NCBI RefSeq assembly: GCF_000014885.1
Contig: NC_011566.1
Location: forward strand, 3,949,501 to 4,013,500
Origin: Shewanella piezotolerans WP3
Lineage (GTDB): Bacteria; Pseudomonadota; Gammaproteobacteria; Enterobacterales; Shewanellaceae
Reading direction: 5' to 3'
DNA: 64,000 nt
Both the position numbers and the translations under genes were made by a program. The notes below the pieces were generated by a model, which saw only the letters and a list, made by a program, of their open reading frames with translations, searched no databases and was not told the DNA's origin. The number at the start of each line of letters is the position of its first letter. The stretch's first letter is position 1. Shown in pieces: positions 34,032 to 43,008 of this stretch.

Positions 34032-35318
34032 TTACATCATTTTCTGCATCTGAGTAAACTGTTTAAGCAAACGGTTTACATCTTGAATTTGTGTACCAGA
34101 ACCCATAGCGATACGACGCTTACGAGATCCTTTAATAATGTCTGGACGTTGACGCTCACCAGGAGTCATTGAGTTGATAATGGCTTCCATTTGCCCCGTC
34201 ATCTTACCGTCTTGAACTTGAGCAAGCGCTTCTGGTGGCAGTTGACCAACACCAGGCAGCTTCTCAATCATGTTCATCATGCCGCCCATGTTCTTCATCT
34301 GCTGCAGCTGCTCTCGGAAATCCTCTAGATCAAAACTACCGCCTTTCTTGACCTTAGAGGCAAGCTTCATCGCCTTTTCTTGGTCGACGCCGCGCTCGAC
34401 TTCTTCAATAAGCGATAATACATCGCCCATACCAAGAATACGCGAAGCGATTCGATCTGGATGGAAAGCTTCTAGCGCGTCGGTTTTCTCACCTACACCC
34501 AAGAATTTAATCGGTTTACCGGTAATATTACGAATCGATAACGCTGCACCACCGCGAGCATCACCATCGACTTTCGTCAGTACAACACCCGTTAGTGGTA
34601 ATGCTTCATTAAAGGCTTTAGCTGTGTTAGCCGCATCTTGACCTGTCATGGCATCAACCACAAACAATGTCTCAACTGGGTTTACTGTAGCGTGAAGGTC
34701 TTTAATTTCGTCCATCATAGCTTCATCAACGTGCAAGCGACCTGCCGTATCGACAATCACTACATCAATGAACTTAAGCTTTGCATGTGCAATCGCTGCA
34801 TTAGCTATATCAACCGGCTTTTGGCTCACATCAGATGGGAAGAATTCTACTTCCACTTCTGTTGCTAAAGTTTCTAACTGCTTGATCGCCGCTGGGCGAT
34901 AAACGTCAGCACTCACCACCAGTACTGATTTCTTTTCACGCTCACGCAGAAACTTAGACAACTTAGCGACACTGGTTGTTTTACCCGCGCCTTGCAGGCC
35001 AGCCATCATAATCACTGCCGGAGGTTGAGCTGATAGATCCAAAGCCTCATTGGCTTCGCCCATCGCATTTTCTAGCTCACTCTGGACAATCTTAATAAAC
35101 GCCTGACCTGGGCTTAGGCTTTTAGAAACCTCTTGTCCGACAGCACGCTCTTTTACGCTATTAACAAATTCGCGCACAACCGGTAAAGCAACATCGGCCT
35201 CAAGTAGGGCCATACGAACTTCGCGCAAAGTTTCCTTAACGTTTTCTTCCGTTAAGCGACCACGGCCACTGATATTCTTCAGTGTACGTGACAATCTGTC
35301 AGTTAAGTTCTCAAACAT
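34032..35318 (-). CDS. ffh: Signal recognition particle protein Ffh (C-terminally short)
   Basis: The GTPase subunit of the bacterial SRP, binding 4.5S RNA and signal peptides. It has the N domain, the G domain with GLQGAGKTTSVAKLSKFL (about residue 106), DTAGRLHVDE (about 190), TKVDGDARGG (about 247) and the Met-rich M domain with RQRPDIIKGSRKRRIAMGSG. The product is 428 residues against about 453 in E. coli; it stops directly after FTQMQKMM, and the missing tail is still visible downstream out of frame. The start is ATG 35318 (MFENLTDRLSRTLKN); the longer open frame to 35393 lacks support. Confidence 0.94.
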   Translation of the reverse strand: MFENLTDRLSRTLKNISGRGRLTEENVKETLREVRMALLEADVALPVVREFVNSVKERAVGQEVSKSLSPGQAFIKIVQSELENAMGEANEALDLSAQPPAVIMMAGLQGAGKTTSVAKLSKFLREREKKSVLVVSADVYRPAAIKQLETLATEVEVEFFPSDVSQKPVDIANAAIAHAKLKFIDVVIVDTAGRLHVDEAMMDEIKDLHATVNPVETLFVVDAMTGQDAANTAKAFNEALPLTGVVLTKVDGDARGGAALSIRNITGKPIKFLGVGEKTDALEAFHPDRIASRILGMGDVLSLIEEVERGVDQEKAMKLASKVKKGGSFDLEDFREQLQQMKNMGGMMNMIEKLPGVGQLPPEALAQVQDGKMTGQMEAIINSMTPGERQRPDIIKGSRKRRIAMGSGTQIQDVNRLLKQFTQMQKMM

Positions 35319-35702
35319 TATCCAGTTCTTTACCGTTTTAAATTGATATTGATGGGCAGTATTATAGCGATGCCCAGATATTATGCTACTCAATGAGCCA
35401 AGTAACTTGCCTTACAGTAGTCCTATCGAAGACATTTTATTAAAAAACTGACCTAAGACATAGATTCAGCCTATTTTTGCAACCAATGTCACTGCCCAAA
35501 TAACCCAAGCTCATGTTAATCTAACCACTGGGTTTCTGTGATTCAAATCCAAGGACTTTAGAATAGAAACTTGGTAGGTTACGATTTGTGATTCAGTAAT
35601 TTAACTTCTGATTGAATCAAGTTAATATAAGTCTGCTTTGACTTTTGGTTAGGGCCAACAAGCTAATAAAACAATTAGCTCACAACAATAGGTTAATACT
35701 CA
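35319..35702. other. Divergent intergenic region ffh / ypjD
   Basis: About 380 bp, AT-rich, holding the divergent promoters. A TATAAT box for ffh lies at 35361-35366 on the minus strand, with no convincing -35. I see no gene or repeat. Confidence 0.45.
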
Positions 35703-36491
35703 ATGGTTATTTTTTCAGCTTCAGCCATGTTTTTTTACAGTATTGCTTTGGTTCTCGTCGCGACTCGTCTTTTTCACGCAGATGGACCAAACAGGAAATT
35801 AGTTGCAGGCGTTGCAGCCATCGGTGTTGTGTTGCATGCAGCCGCTCTGTCACAAGCGGTGTTTACTGGTGATGGGCAAAATTTTAGCCTGACCAACGTC
35901 ATCTCTTTGGTGAATTGGATTATCACCTTTAGCTTTACCATATTGCTGTTTCGTCTCAAGGTTATCGTCGTTGTTCCTGTGGTCTATGCCTGCTCGGTGA
36001 TCTCCGTCGCCCTTTTATGGCTTGTTCCACCTGAATACATCACTCACTTTGAGATCCACCCAGATGTGTTAGTGCATGTTGTCTTGTCACTAATGGCATA
36101 CAGCGCCTTAATGATTGCGGCGCTCTATGCTATCCAATTAGCCATCATTCAACGCAAGCTAAAAAACAAGAAACTGGTAATGACCTCAGCGATGCCGCCA
36201 TTAATGACAGTTGAAAAACAGCTTTATCACTTAGTGATTGTTGGTGTCATTCTATTAAGTTTAGCACTGGCAACCGGCTTCATATTCCTTGATGACATGT
36301 TCGAAGAGGGTAAAGGCCACAAAGCGATTTTGTCTATCCTTGCATGGTGTGTATATATAGGTATGCTAGCGCAGCAATATTGGGTCGGTTGTAAGATTAG
36401 AACAGCCGTTGCGTATACCTTAACTGGCGGAGTTTTACTATCACTCGCCTACTTTGGTGCCCGCATTGTGAAAGAGTTAATCCTCGGTTAG
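35703..36491 (+). CDS. YpjD/CcsA-type cytochrome c assembly membrane protein
   Basis: A 262-residue inner-membrane protein with eight or so helices that belongs to the HemX/CcsA-like cytochrome c assembly family. Typical features are the conserved His in VLHAAALSQ (about residue 44), a His in DVLVHVVLSLMAYSALMIAALYAIQLA (about 124) and the GHKAILSILAWCVY segment (about 203). In gammaproteobacteria this gene (ypjD) lies divergent from ffh and upstream of a corB-like gene, as here. Its role is not established; haem or membrane-associated thiol chemistry is an inference from the family. Confidence 0.85.
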   Translation: MVIFSASAMFFYSIALVLVATRLFHADGPNRKLVAGVAAIGVVLHAAALSQAVFTGDGQNFSLTNVISLVNWIITFSFTILLFRLKVIVVVPVVYACSVISVALLWLVPPEYITHFEIHPDVLVHVVLSLMAYSALMIAALYAIQLAIIQRKLKNKKLVMTSAMPPLMTVEKQLYHLVIVGVILLSLALATGFIFLDDMFEEGKGHKAILSILAWCVYIGMLAQQYWVGCKIRTAVAYTLTGGVLLSLAYFGARIVKELILG

Positions 36492-36611
36492 TCCCATTCT
36501 CGTCAGTTGGCTCAATCAATTCAGTATTGAGCCAAACTTGACATGTTTTCGAAATATCTGTAATTACTAATTTTTTACGGCTTTAATTCACCCACAGCGG
36601 AGCTCCAACTT

Positions 36612-37886
36612 TTGGACGAAATATCCACTGGCGTACTGTTATCTGTTCTGTTCGTCTTGATTTTACTTTCAGCCTATTTTTCAGGGTCTGAAACAGCCAT
36701 GATGAGCCTGAATCGATACCGTTTACGTCATTTGGCATCTAGCGGCCATAAAGGTGCTATTCGCGCGACAAAGTTACTTGAGCGTCCAGATAGGCTGATA
36801 GGACTGATTTTGATCGGTAATAATCTGGTCAATATCCTCGCCTCCTCTATAGCAACCATTATAGGCCTGCGTTTATTTGGCGACGTGGGAATTGCGATCT
36901 CTACCGGTGTATTAACGATGGTAGTACTGGTTTTCGCCGAAGTAACGCCTAAAACCTTCGCGGCGCTGCACCCAGAGCGTATCGCATTTCCCTCTAGCCA
37001 CATTTTGCGCTTGCTGCTGATAGTGCTGCTTCCATTTGTAAAAGCCGTCAATCTTATTACCTCTGCGGTGCTAAAAATGGTTGGTATTCGCTCGACAAAG
37101 ACCTCAGATGCACTCAGCCAAGAAGAGTTGCGCACAGTAGTACACGAGGCTGGAGCATTGATACCGAGACGTCACCAAGAGATGCTGTTGTCAATTATGG
37201 ATTTGGAAAAAGTCACCGTAGAAGATGTGATGGTGCCACGCTCGGAACTTTACGCCATTAATATCAATGACGAGTTTAAGAGTATTAATAAACAGGTGAT
37301 TCAGAGCCCTCATACTCGAGTGCTGCTATACCGTGATACTGTTGATGATGCAGTTGGTTTTGTTCACCTGCGCGATGCACTACGTCTGCAATCTAAAGGA
37401 CAATTTAGTAAGTCTTCGCTTCTACGTGCCGTTAAGGAGCTTTACTTCATCCCAGAAGGTACGCCACTGAATGTGCAGTTGAGTAACTTCCAGCAAAATA
37501 AAGAGCGTATTGGGCTGGTTGTTGATGAATACGGTGATATTCAAGGTTTAGTGACACTAGAGGATATTCTGGAAGAGATTGTTGGCGATTATACGACCTC
37601 GATGATCACCACACCGAGTGAAGATATTAATGAACAACAAGATGGTAGCTTCCTGATTGAAGCAAGCATCAACATTCGAGAGCTTAATAAAGAGATGGAC
37701 TGGCAGTTTCCAATTGATGGCCCAAAGACCCTTAACGGCTTAATATTGGAACATCTTGAAGAGATCCCAACGGTCAAAACCAGTATGCGAATTGCAGGCT
37801 ACCCCATTGAGGTAATAGAGCTAGGCGATAACATGGTGAAAACGGTGCGAGTATTGCCCCAGCACTATGCGCAACCTAAAGCTTGA
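36612..37886 (+). CDS. CNNM/CorB-family transporter or ion-efflux protein (YfjD-like)
   Basis: A 424-residue protein with an N-terminal DUF21/CNNM membrane domain (FSGSETAMMSLNRYRLR at about residue 23; EVTPKTFAALHPERIA at about 111), a pair of CBS domains (about 200-330) and a C-terminal CorC-type domain (IEASINIRELNKEMDW). Members take part in Mg2+ or Co2+ transport or efflux. The start is TTG, with GGAG nine bases upstream. It is 120 bp downstream of ypjD, so an operon is likely. Confidence 0.9.
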   Translation: MDEISTGVLLSVLFVLILLSAYFSGSETAMMSLNRYRLRHLASSGHKGAIRATKLLERPDRLIGLILIGNNLVNILASSIATIIGLRLFGDVGIAISTGVLTMVVLVFAEVTPKTFAALHPERIAFPSSHILRLLLIVLLPFVKAVNLITSAVLKMVGIRSTKTSDALSQEELRTVVHEAGALIPRRHQEMLLSIMDLEKVTVEDVMVPRSELYAININDEFKSINKQVIQSPHTRVLLYRDTVDDAVGFVHLRDALRLQSKGQFSKSSLLRAVKELYFIPEGTPLNVQLSNFQQNKERIGLVVDEYGDIQGLVTLEDILEEIVGDYTTSMITTPSEDINEQQDGSFLIEASINIRELNKEMDWQFPIDGPKTLNGLILEHLEEIPTVKTSMRIAGYPIEVIELGDNMVKTVRVLPQHYAQPKA

Positions 37887-37888
37887 TT

Positions 37889-37918
37889 AAAAACGCTAAC
37901 CTATCGGTTAGCGTTTTT
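37889..37918. terminator. Terminator after the CorB-like gene
   Basis: AAAAACGCTAACC (37889-37901) pairs with GGTTAGCGTTTTT (37906-37918) around TATC. It is usable from both sides. Confidence 0.9.
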
Positions 37919-37928
37919 TTGTTATCAT

Positions 37929-38468
37929 TTATTTGGCTTTCTTCGCAGCTTCTAGCGCTCGGCGTTTATCCCGTGCGATTGGCGTAATCTCTGCTAACAG
38001 CTCTTTTTCAAAACCAAGCTTAAAATAAACTTCCGCCATCAAAAAGAACGGCCCGATCAATAACTGATTCAAGTCATCAACAAAAGCCGGTTTTGCCTTT
38101 TCATATTTATGACCAATAAACTGAATGATCCAGCCAACAACAAAGGTAGCTATCGCGAGATAGCCCGCACCAGCATATTGAGCAACAACGCTAGAAGTAT
38201 AAAGCACTGGAATAATGAACAAGGTTAGACCGAAGGCTAATTTTGCATGCAACATAAAGTAATACCCCAATACCACTAGGGCAAAAACAGTCGCCACGTT
38301 AAAGTGAATAACGGGGTCATCAAATACCGCAAAGTCGATTGGGATAAGGTTTAAGCCTACAAATGCCGACCAGATGATCAGCGGCACACCAAAGAAATGC
38401 GTTTTTATATTGCTCGGATTTAAGTGAACACTTTTATAGGTCGACAGCTGCTCTACGGCGGATTTCAT
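37929..38468 (-). CDS. Mpo1-like (DUF962/YGL010w) membrane protein
   Basis: A 179-residue membrane protein of the Mpo1 family; the yeast member is an Fe-dependent dioxygenase acting on 2-hydroxy fatty acids. It shows HLNPSNIKTHFFGVPLIIWS near the start, YYFMLHAKLAFGLTL, and WIIQFIGHKYEKAKPAFVDD, which contain the conserved His residues of the family. The frame is open to 38561, but the extra 31 codons fall inside a repeat element. GGAG lies eight bases before the ATG at 38468, which fixes the start. Its promoter must lie inside or beyond that repeat. Confidence 0.87.
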   Translation of the reverse strand: MKSAVEQLSTYKSVHLNPSNIKTHFFGVPLIIWSAFVGLNLIPIDFAVFDDPVIHFNVATVFALVVLGYYFMLHAKLAFGLTLFIIPVLYTSSVVAQYAGAGYLAIATFVVGWIIQFIGHKYEKAKPAFVDDLNQLLIGPFFLMAEVYFKLGFEKELLAEITPIARDKRRALEAAKKAK

Positions 38469-38497
38469 CTGAGTATCTCCATACTTAATCAAGTCTA

Positions 38498-38763
38498 ATA
38501 CCAATTGCATTAAGTATTTGGCCAGTTCAAAGCCCCCCAGTCTTTTCAATTTAAAGCGCATCGGTAAAGAAATGGTTATTCCCTTTTAAGCCGATGCAAA
38601 GCAGAAGTGGAAAGACTGAGGGTCTCACGTAGTGCGGGTTTCAAAACGCTGTATGCTTCGCTATGGGATTTGGATATAGAATAACTATTAGCTCAAATCC
38701 CACTACTTGCCTGCAGCGTTTTGAATTCCCGCTGAATGGTCAAACTTTTAATGCAATTGGTAT
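38498..38763. repeat. Terminal-inverted-repeat element, copy 1 (short form, 266 bp)
   Basis: The ends are ATACCAATTGCATTAA (38498-38513) and its perfect complement TTAATGCAATTGGTAT (38748-38763); pairing continues imperfectly inward. The interior has no reading frame. The same sequence, reversed and about 160 bp longer, occurs at 62123-62549. It resembles a MITE or other non-autonomous element. It begins 30 bp from the start codon of the Mpo1-like gene. Confidence 0.9.
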
Positions 38764-39362
38764 AATTATAGTTATATTTAACTTATCCTTAACCTAAAGG
38801 ATTTTACCCACTATTAATAGAGCAAATATTCAGACCAGTATTAAACCCATGTACGCTTGATAGAAATATAGATAACGCACTTTAAGTTGCTATGGGCACG
38901 AGTAAACGTTAAGCAAATGTGGTTCCAATAGTCTGCGGTAGGCGTATATGCTGATACTGCTGAATAACGCTTTACGCCGTCTGACCTCCAAGGACGAAAT
39001 GCCAAGTTCTGTATGGGACAGAATTTGCCATGGCTGCTCTGCGGTTTACTCCCTGAAACCGAAGCCCCTCAGTCGTATCCGCACCGGGTTATAAAAGCAC
39101 ACACTCTCGGTTCTGTTTTGTACAGAGATTGATTCTTATGGATTCAACAGCGGGGCAAGCACTTTGCCCCTTAGATCGGCTCTAAACTCCTGACTAGAAT
39201 AATGGGCAAAGCAACCACGTTGAGTTTTCTTAAGTATCAGGCGCAGCGCGATAAATCGAATCGCTTTGAGGTACAAACAAGTTACCTAGCGCCCCAAATA
39301 CTACCAAACAACGACAGCAGCTTAAAACTCATAGTCCCCATTGTTAACGCGATTAATGTTAC
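38764..39362. other. Gene-free region with a decayed repeat fragment
   Basis: About 600 bp with no credible gene. At about 38981-39040 it contains CTGACCTCCAAGGA and TTCTGTATGGGACAGAA, closely similar to the extra block of repeat copy 2 (62293-62340). The open frame at 39202-39393 has no ribosome site or family match. Confidence 0.6.
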
Positions 39363-39713
39363 TTACTCGAATATAGGCTTATCGTACTCATAGCCTTCAT
39401 CGGTATAAGCGGTGACAATTGCATCTTTTACTAAGCCGTTGTCCGCTTTAACCTGAGTTTCAAAAAAGTGTTGGATCTGCTTTCTGCGACCGTGAGCAGC
39501 CCATGAGTCGGCATCTTGCCAGATCTCATTAAATACGATGGAGTAATCTGTTCTTGAAGCGCTCGGGTGGTCTATTTGGCGCGTCAGCATATATTGAATG
39601 CAACCTTGCTCTCGATAAGAGTCTGGCTCTAGTGCCTTTAGTACCTCAAATAACTCGGCCTCTTTACCTTCCTTTGCTTGAAACTGTGCTAATACGTAGA
39701 CTCTAGATGTCAT
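39363..39713 (-). CDS. Antibiotic-biosynthesis-monooxygenase (ABM) domain protein
   Basis: A 116-residue single-domain ABM protein (dimeric ferredoxin-like fold): VYVLAQFQAKEGKEAELFEVL at the N-terminus, YSIVFNEIWQDADSWAAH in the middle and a C-terminal acidic tail. Relatives include quinol monooxygenases such as YgiN, but many have no proved substrate. It is a single gene with no obvious partner. The start is ATG 39713 with AGGAG upstream. Confidence 0.82.
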   Translation of the reverse strand: MTSRVYVLAQFQAKEGKEAELFEVLKALEPDSYREQGCIQYMLTRQIDHPSASRTDYSIVFNEIWQDADSWAAHGRRKQIQHFFETQVKADNGLVKDAIVTAYTDEGYEYDKPIFE

Positions 39714-39808
39714 AATAACTCCTTCAATAGCTGACTAATAAATGTTGCCCGCGAGTTTAATTTGATTAAATGTACCATTCTGCAGAGGAATCACAATCAT
39801 CAATCTGC

Positions 39809-40204
39809 TCATGACTCTAGGATCACCGTCGCGGTCGCATAGTGTTTCTCATCAGCAATCGATAAGTGACCTTTAACGCCGCCAAGTGCTGCTAGCCGCT
39901 CTGCCGCACCAGCACTAAACGTTACTATTGGAGCACCATTTTCGTTATTGCTGATCTCAATATGTTGAAATGACACACCGCGTCCAATACCAGTACCTAG
40001 CGCTTTTGCAGCTGCCTCTTTTGCAGCAAAGCGCTTAGCCAAATACCGGCCTGGGTTGGAAGATTTGATAAAAATATCAAGCTCTGACGGCGTTAGCACT
40101 CTTTTAGCTAAACGATTAGTTTGTAGCTCCTTCTCGACTACTTCAGAAATTCGAGTCTCTATGCGCGCAATTTCAACAATATCTGTGCCCAAACCAACAA
40201 TCAT
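39809..40204 (-). CDS. acpS: Holo-[acyl-carrier-protein] synthase
   Basis: Transfers 4'-phosphopantetheine from CoA to ACP for fatty acid synthesis. The 131-residue product begins MIVGLGTDIVEIARIE with the metal Asp and has RYLAKRFAAKEAAAKALGTGI (about residue 53). It lies downstream of pdxJ, as in E. coli. Confidence 0.96.
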   Translation of the reverse strand: MIVGLGTDIVEIARIETRISEVVEKELQTNRLAKRVLTPSELDIFIKSSNPGRYLAKRFAAKEAAAKALGTGIGRGVSFQHIEISNNENGAPIVTFSAGAAERLAALGGVKGHLSIADEKHYATATVILES

Positions 40205-40287
40205 AAATTACCTTTTTTAACTAAACAAAAGCCGAGCATAACTACATGCCATGCTCGGCTTTTTAAATCACATTAACAATCGGTGGC

Positions 40288-41025
40288 TTACTCGCCTCGG
40301 CGACCTTCGACCATCAACTGTTTCATATCACGTACCGCTGTCGCTAAACCGTCAATCGCGGCGCGGGCGATAATAGCGTGACCAATATTCAGCTCATATA
40401 ACTCGGGAATAGCCGCTATCGGTTTAACATTATGGTAGTGCAAGCCATGACCTGCATTCACGACAAGCCCCTTGCTATGCGCGTACGTGGCCATGGTACT
40501 AATACGATTAAGCTCAGTAGTAGCATCGGCATCGGTTTCAGCATCAGCGTAGCAACCAGTATGGATTTCAATGACTGGTGCCCCAACTGCAACAGCTGCA
40601 TCAATCTGTGCTTTATCGGCATCGATAAAGAGTGACACCTTAATGCCCTCTTTCGATAGGCGCGTAACCGCAGCAGCAATTTTATCTTGCTGACCCGCTA
40701 CATCAAGGCCACCTTCGGTTGTAAGCTCTTCACGTTTCTCAGGCACTAGACACACGTAAGCAGGCTTAATTTCACAAGCAATATCAAGCATCTCTTGCGT
40801 TACAGCCATCTCAAAGTTCATACGTGTCTTTAGTGTCTTTGCCAGCGTATATACATCTCTGTCGATGATATGGCGGCGATCTTCACGTAGATGAATAGTG
40901 ATCCCTTCGGCGCCAGCATGTTCGGCAACCGCAGCAGCATGAACAGGATCGGGATAGTTTGTACCGCGAGCTTGGCGTAATGTGGCAATGTGGTCAATGT
41001 TAACGCCCAGTAGGATCCGGCTCAT
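40288..41025 (-). CDS. pdxJ: Pyridoxine 5'-phosphate synthase
   Basis: Condenses deoxyxylulose 5-phosphate with amino-acetone phosphate to form PNP in vitamin B6 synthesis. The 245-residue TIM barrel has LGVNIDHIATLRQARGT at the start, EGITIHLREDRRHI (about residue 40), CLVPEKREELTTEGG (about 93), IEIHTGCYAD (about 155) and VNAGHGLHYHN (about 196). It precedes acpS in an operon. Confidence 0.97.
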   Translation of the reverse strand: MSRILLGVNIDHIATLRQARGTNYPDPVHAAAVAEHAGAEGITIHLREDRRHIIDRDVYTLAKTLKTRMNFEMAVTQEMLDIACEIKPAYVCLVPEKREELTTEGGLDVAGQQDKIAAAVTRLSKEGIKVSLFIDADKAQIDAAVAVGAPVIEIHTGCYADAETDADATTELNRISTMATYAHSKGLVVNAGHGLHYHNVKPIAAIPELYELNIGHAIIARAAIDGLATAVRDMKQLMVEGRRGE

Positions 41026-41136
41026 GTGTATTCCTTGATTAATCGAAAATGTAAAACCGTCATTGTACTGTGAGACTTAACGTTTAGCCAGCAAGTGAGC
41101 AGCCATACATCGTTGAATTATTTGACTGGGACCCAG

Positions 41137-41850
41137 TTAGTCTTTGGGCTGTTCAGGCTTGGTGGCAGGCATTTTTTTAAGGAAGAGATTACGAGAATGC
41201 AGCGGCTTATCTCCCAACGTGGGTGCTAACAATTGTCGCATCAACTTCTTAGCTTCAGCAAAGTGTGTAGCCGATAAAGACTGTTTTTTAAGCGCAAACA
41301 GCATCTCCCCAGTGAAGAACTTATGCTGATTATATTGAGTTGCTATAACTGGCATAAAGCCATGCTCTATCTCTAAACGATAAAATCCACTAGCAGTCAT
41401 AGCTGCCCCCGATGGATCATATTCAAGAGACGGCATAGTCCCTAGCTCTTGTAGCAATGCCAGCTCAAAATAGCGTAACTGGCTTTGGTTAAACTCCTTG
41501 GCCATTGCAATTAGCGTTTGATGATAGTTAAAGAACAGATTCTCAGCGCTATGCTGCACAGTCAAACAGCGAATAAGCAATTCATTGAGGTAGAGCCCCG
41601 AATACAGGCAGTTCCCTGTTAGCGGCACTGCAGGACTAGCTGCTTCAACTTGTTTTAAATTCTTTAGATCTGACTTACCTTGCAGCTGAAAAATAAGCGG
41701 CTGAAAAGGCTGCACTATGCTACGGATTGAGTTCTTACTGCTACCAAGGCGTGCAACAGCATCAACACGCCCTTTGCCATCAACCAACAGGTTGACCAGC
41801 ACACTCGATTCGCGAAAGGGCCTAGTATGAAGAACGTAGCCACGCTCCAT
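41137..41850 (-). CDS. recO: DNA repair protein RecO
   Basis: A 237-residue protein of the RecFOR pathway that loads RecA on SSB-coated single strands. The N-terminal OB fold is clear (GYVLHTRPFRESSVLVNLL, GRVDAVARLGSS), followed by PLTGNCLYSGLYLNELLIRCL and a helical C-terminal part. No zinc-binding cysteines are seen, as in the E. coli protein. It lies between era and pdxJ. Confidence 0.94.
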   Translation of the reverse strand: MERGYVLHTRPFRESSVLVNLLVDGKGRVDAVARLGSSKNSIRSIVQPFQPLIFQLQGKSDLKNLKQVEAASPAVPLTGNCLYSGLYLNELLIRCLTVQHSAENLFFNYHQTLIAMAKEFNQSQLRYFELALLQELGTMPSLEYDPSGAAMTASGFYRLEIEHGFMPVIATQYNQHKFFTGEMLFALKKQSLSATHFAEAKKLMRQLLAPTLGDKPLHSRNLFLKKMPATKPEQPKD

Positions 41851-42015
41851 GATTATTCTAATCCGCTTATTAAATTGATAACACTAAGGGTAACCATCAT
41901 AAAACCAATTCAGTCCTAATACCAATAAAGTAAAAATCCGTAACCGGAGTCGCTTACAAAAATGCCCCTTTCTATTGCTAAAAAGAGGCATTATAAAGTG
42001 ATGTGGCTGTAGCCG

Positions 42016-43008
42016 TTACTCTTCGCCGTAACCTAAGCTACGAAGCGCACGTTCATCATCAGCCCAACCAGACTTGACCTTGACCCACATCTCTAAGAAA
42101 ACTTTGTTATCAAACAAGACTTCCATATCCACACGCGCAGCAGAGCTAATCTTTTTAATACGCTCGCCTTTATTGCCTATCACCATGCGTTTCTGAGTTT
42201 CGCGCTCTACAAGAACTAAGGCGTTAATCTGATACACACCATTTTCCATCATTTTGAACTGCTCAATTTCAACAGTACAGTCATATGGAAGCTCATCGCC
42301 CAAAAAGCGCATTAGCTTTTCGCGCACGATTTCTGATGCCATGAACTTCTGCGAACGGTCAGTCACATAATCTTCAGGGAAGAAGTGTGGTGATTCAGGT
42401 ACCGATTCAACGGACATATCCAAAATCCGCTGCACATTGGTTCCCTGTGTCGCTGAAATAGGCAAGATCTCATCAAACTCAAACTTTTTAGAAAGCTCTT
42501 CAAGATGAGGAAATAGTGCTTCTTTATCTTTGATATTATCGACTTTGTTGATAGCTAGAACGGTTTTACGACCATCATTCCGGCTTTGCAACTTACGCAG
42601 CACCATTTCATCATCTGCAGTCCAGTTCATGCCGTCAACGACAAATACCACCAAGCTGACTTCAGCCAATGAGCTCGCAGCGGCTCGGTTCATCAATCGG
42701 TTTATCGCACGCTTCTCTTCCATGTGAAGACCTGGCGTATCGATAAACACCACCTGACGTGGACCGTCAGTATGGATCCCCATAATACGATGACGAGTCG
42801 TCTGTGGTTTTTTAGAGGTAATACTGATTTTCTGGCCTAACAATTTGTTAAGCAGGGTTGATTTACCGACGTTTGGTCGGCCAACAATCGCCACCATACC
42901 GCAATAAGTTACCGCGTACTTAACGGCAGATGAAGGGTTATTCATCTGCGCGAGTAAGTCGTCTAGGCTCGGTTCATTGCTCTCGGGTAAATCTTTTTCG
43001 TTACTCAT
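42016..43008 (-). CDS. era: GTPase Era
   Basis: A GTPase with a KH domain that binds the 3' end of 16S rRNA and checks 30S maturation. Motifs: GRPNVGKSTLLNKLLG (G1), DTPGLHMEEKRAINRLMNRAA (G3), NKVDNIKD (G4), and the KH segment KRMVIGNKGERIKKI. At 330 residues it is about 30 longer than E. coli Era, due to an acidic N-terminal extension (EKDLPESNEPSLDDLLAQMN). Its ATG overlaps the rnc stop by four bases. Confidence 0.97.
   Translation of the reverse strand: MSNEKDLPESNEPSLDDLLAQMNNPSSAVKYAVTYCGMVAIVGRPNVGKSTLLNKLLGQKISITSKKPQTTRHRIMGIHTDGPRQVVFIDTPGLHMEEKRAINRLMNRAAASSLAEVSLVVFVVDGMNWTADDEMVLRKLQSRNDGRKTVLAINKVDNIKDKEALFPHLEELSKKFEFDEILPISATQGTNVQRILDMSVESVPESPHFFPEDYVTDRSQKFMASEIVREKLMRFLGDELPYDCTVEIEQFKMMENGVYQINALVLVERETQKRMVIGNKGERIKKISSAARVDMEVLFDNKVFLEMWVKVKSGWADDERALRSLGYGEE

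Noticed and set aside
38469..38561. N-terminal extension of the Mpo1-like protein by 31 residues
   Set aside because: The added codons lie within the repeat element, and the ribosome site fits the ATG at 38468.
39202..39393. Open frame of 63 codons in the gap left of the ABM gene
   Set aside because: No ribosome site or family resemblance; it overlaps the end of the ABM gene.
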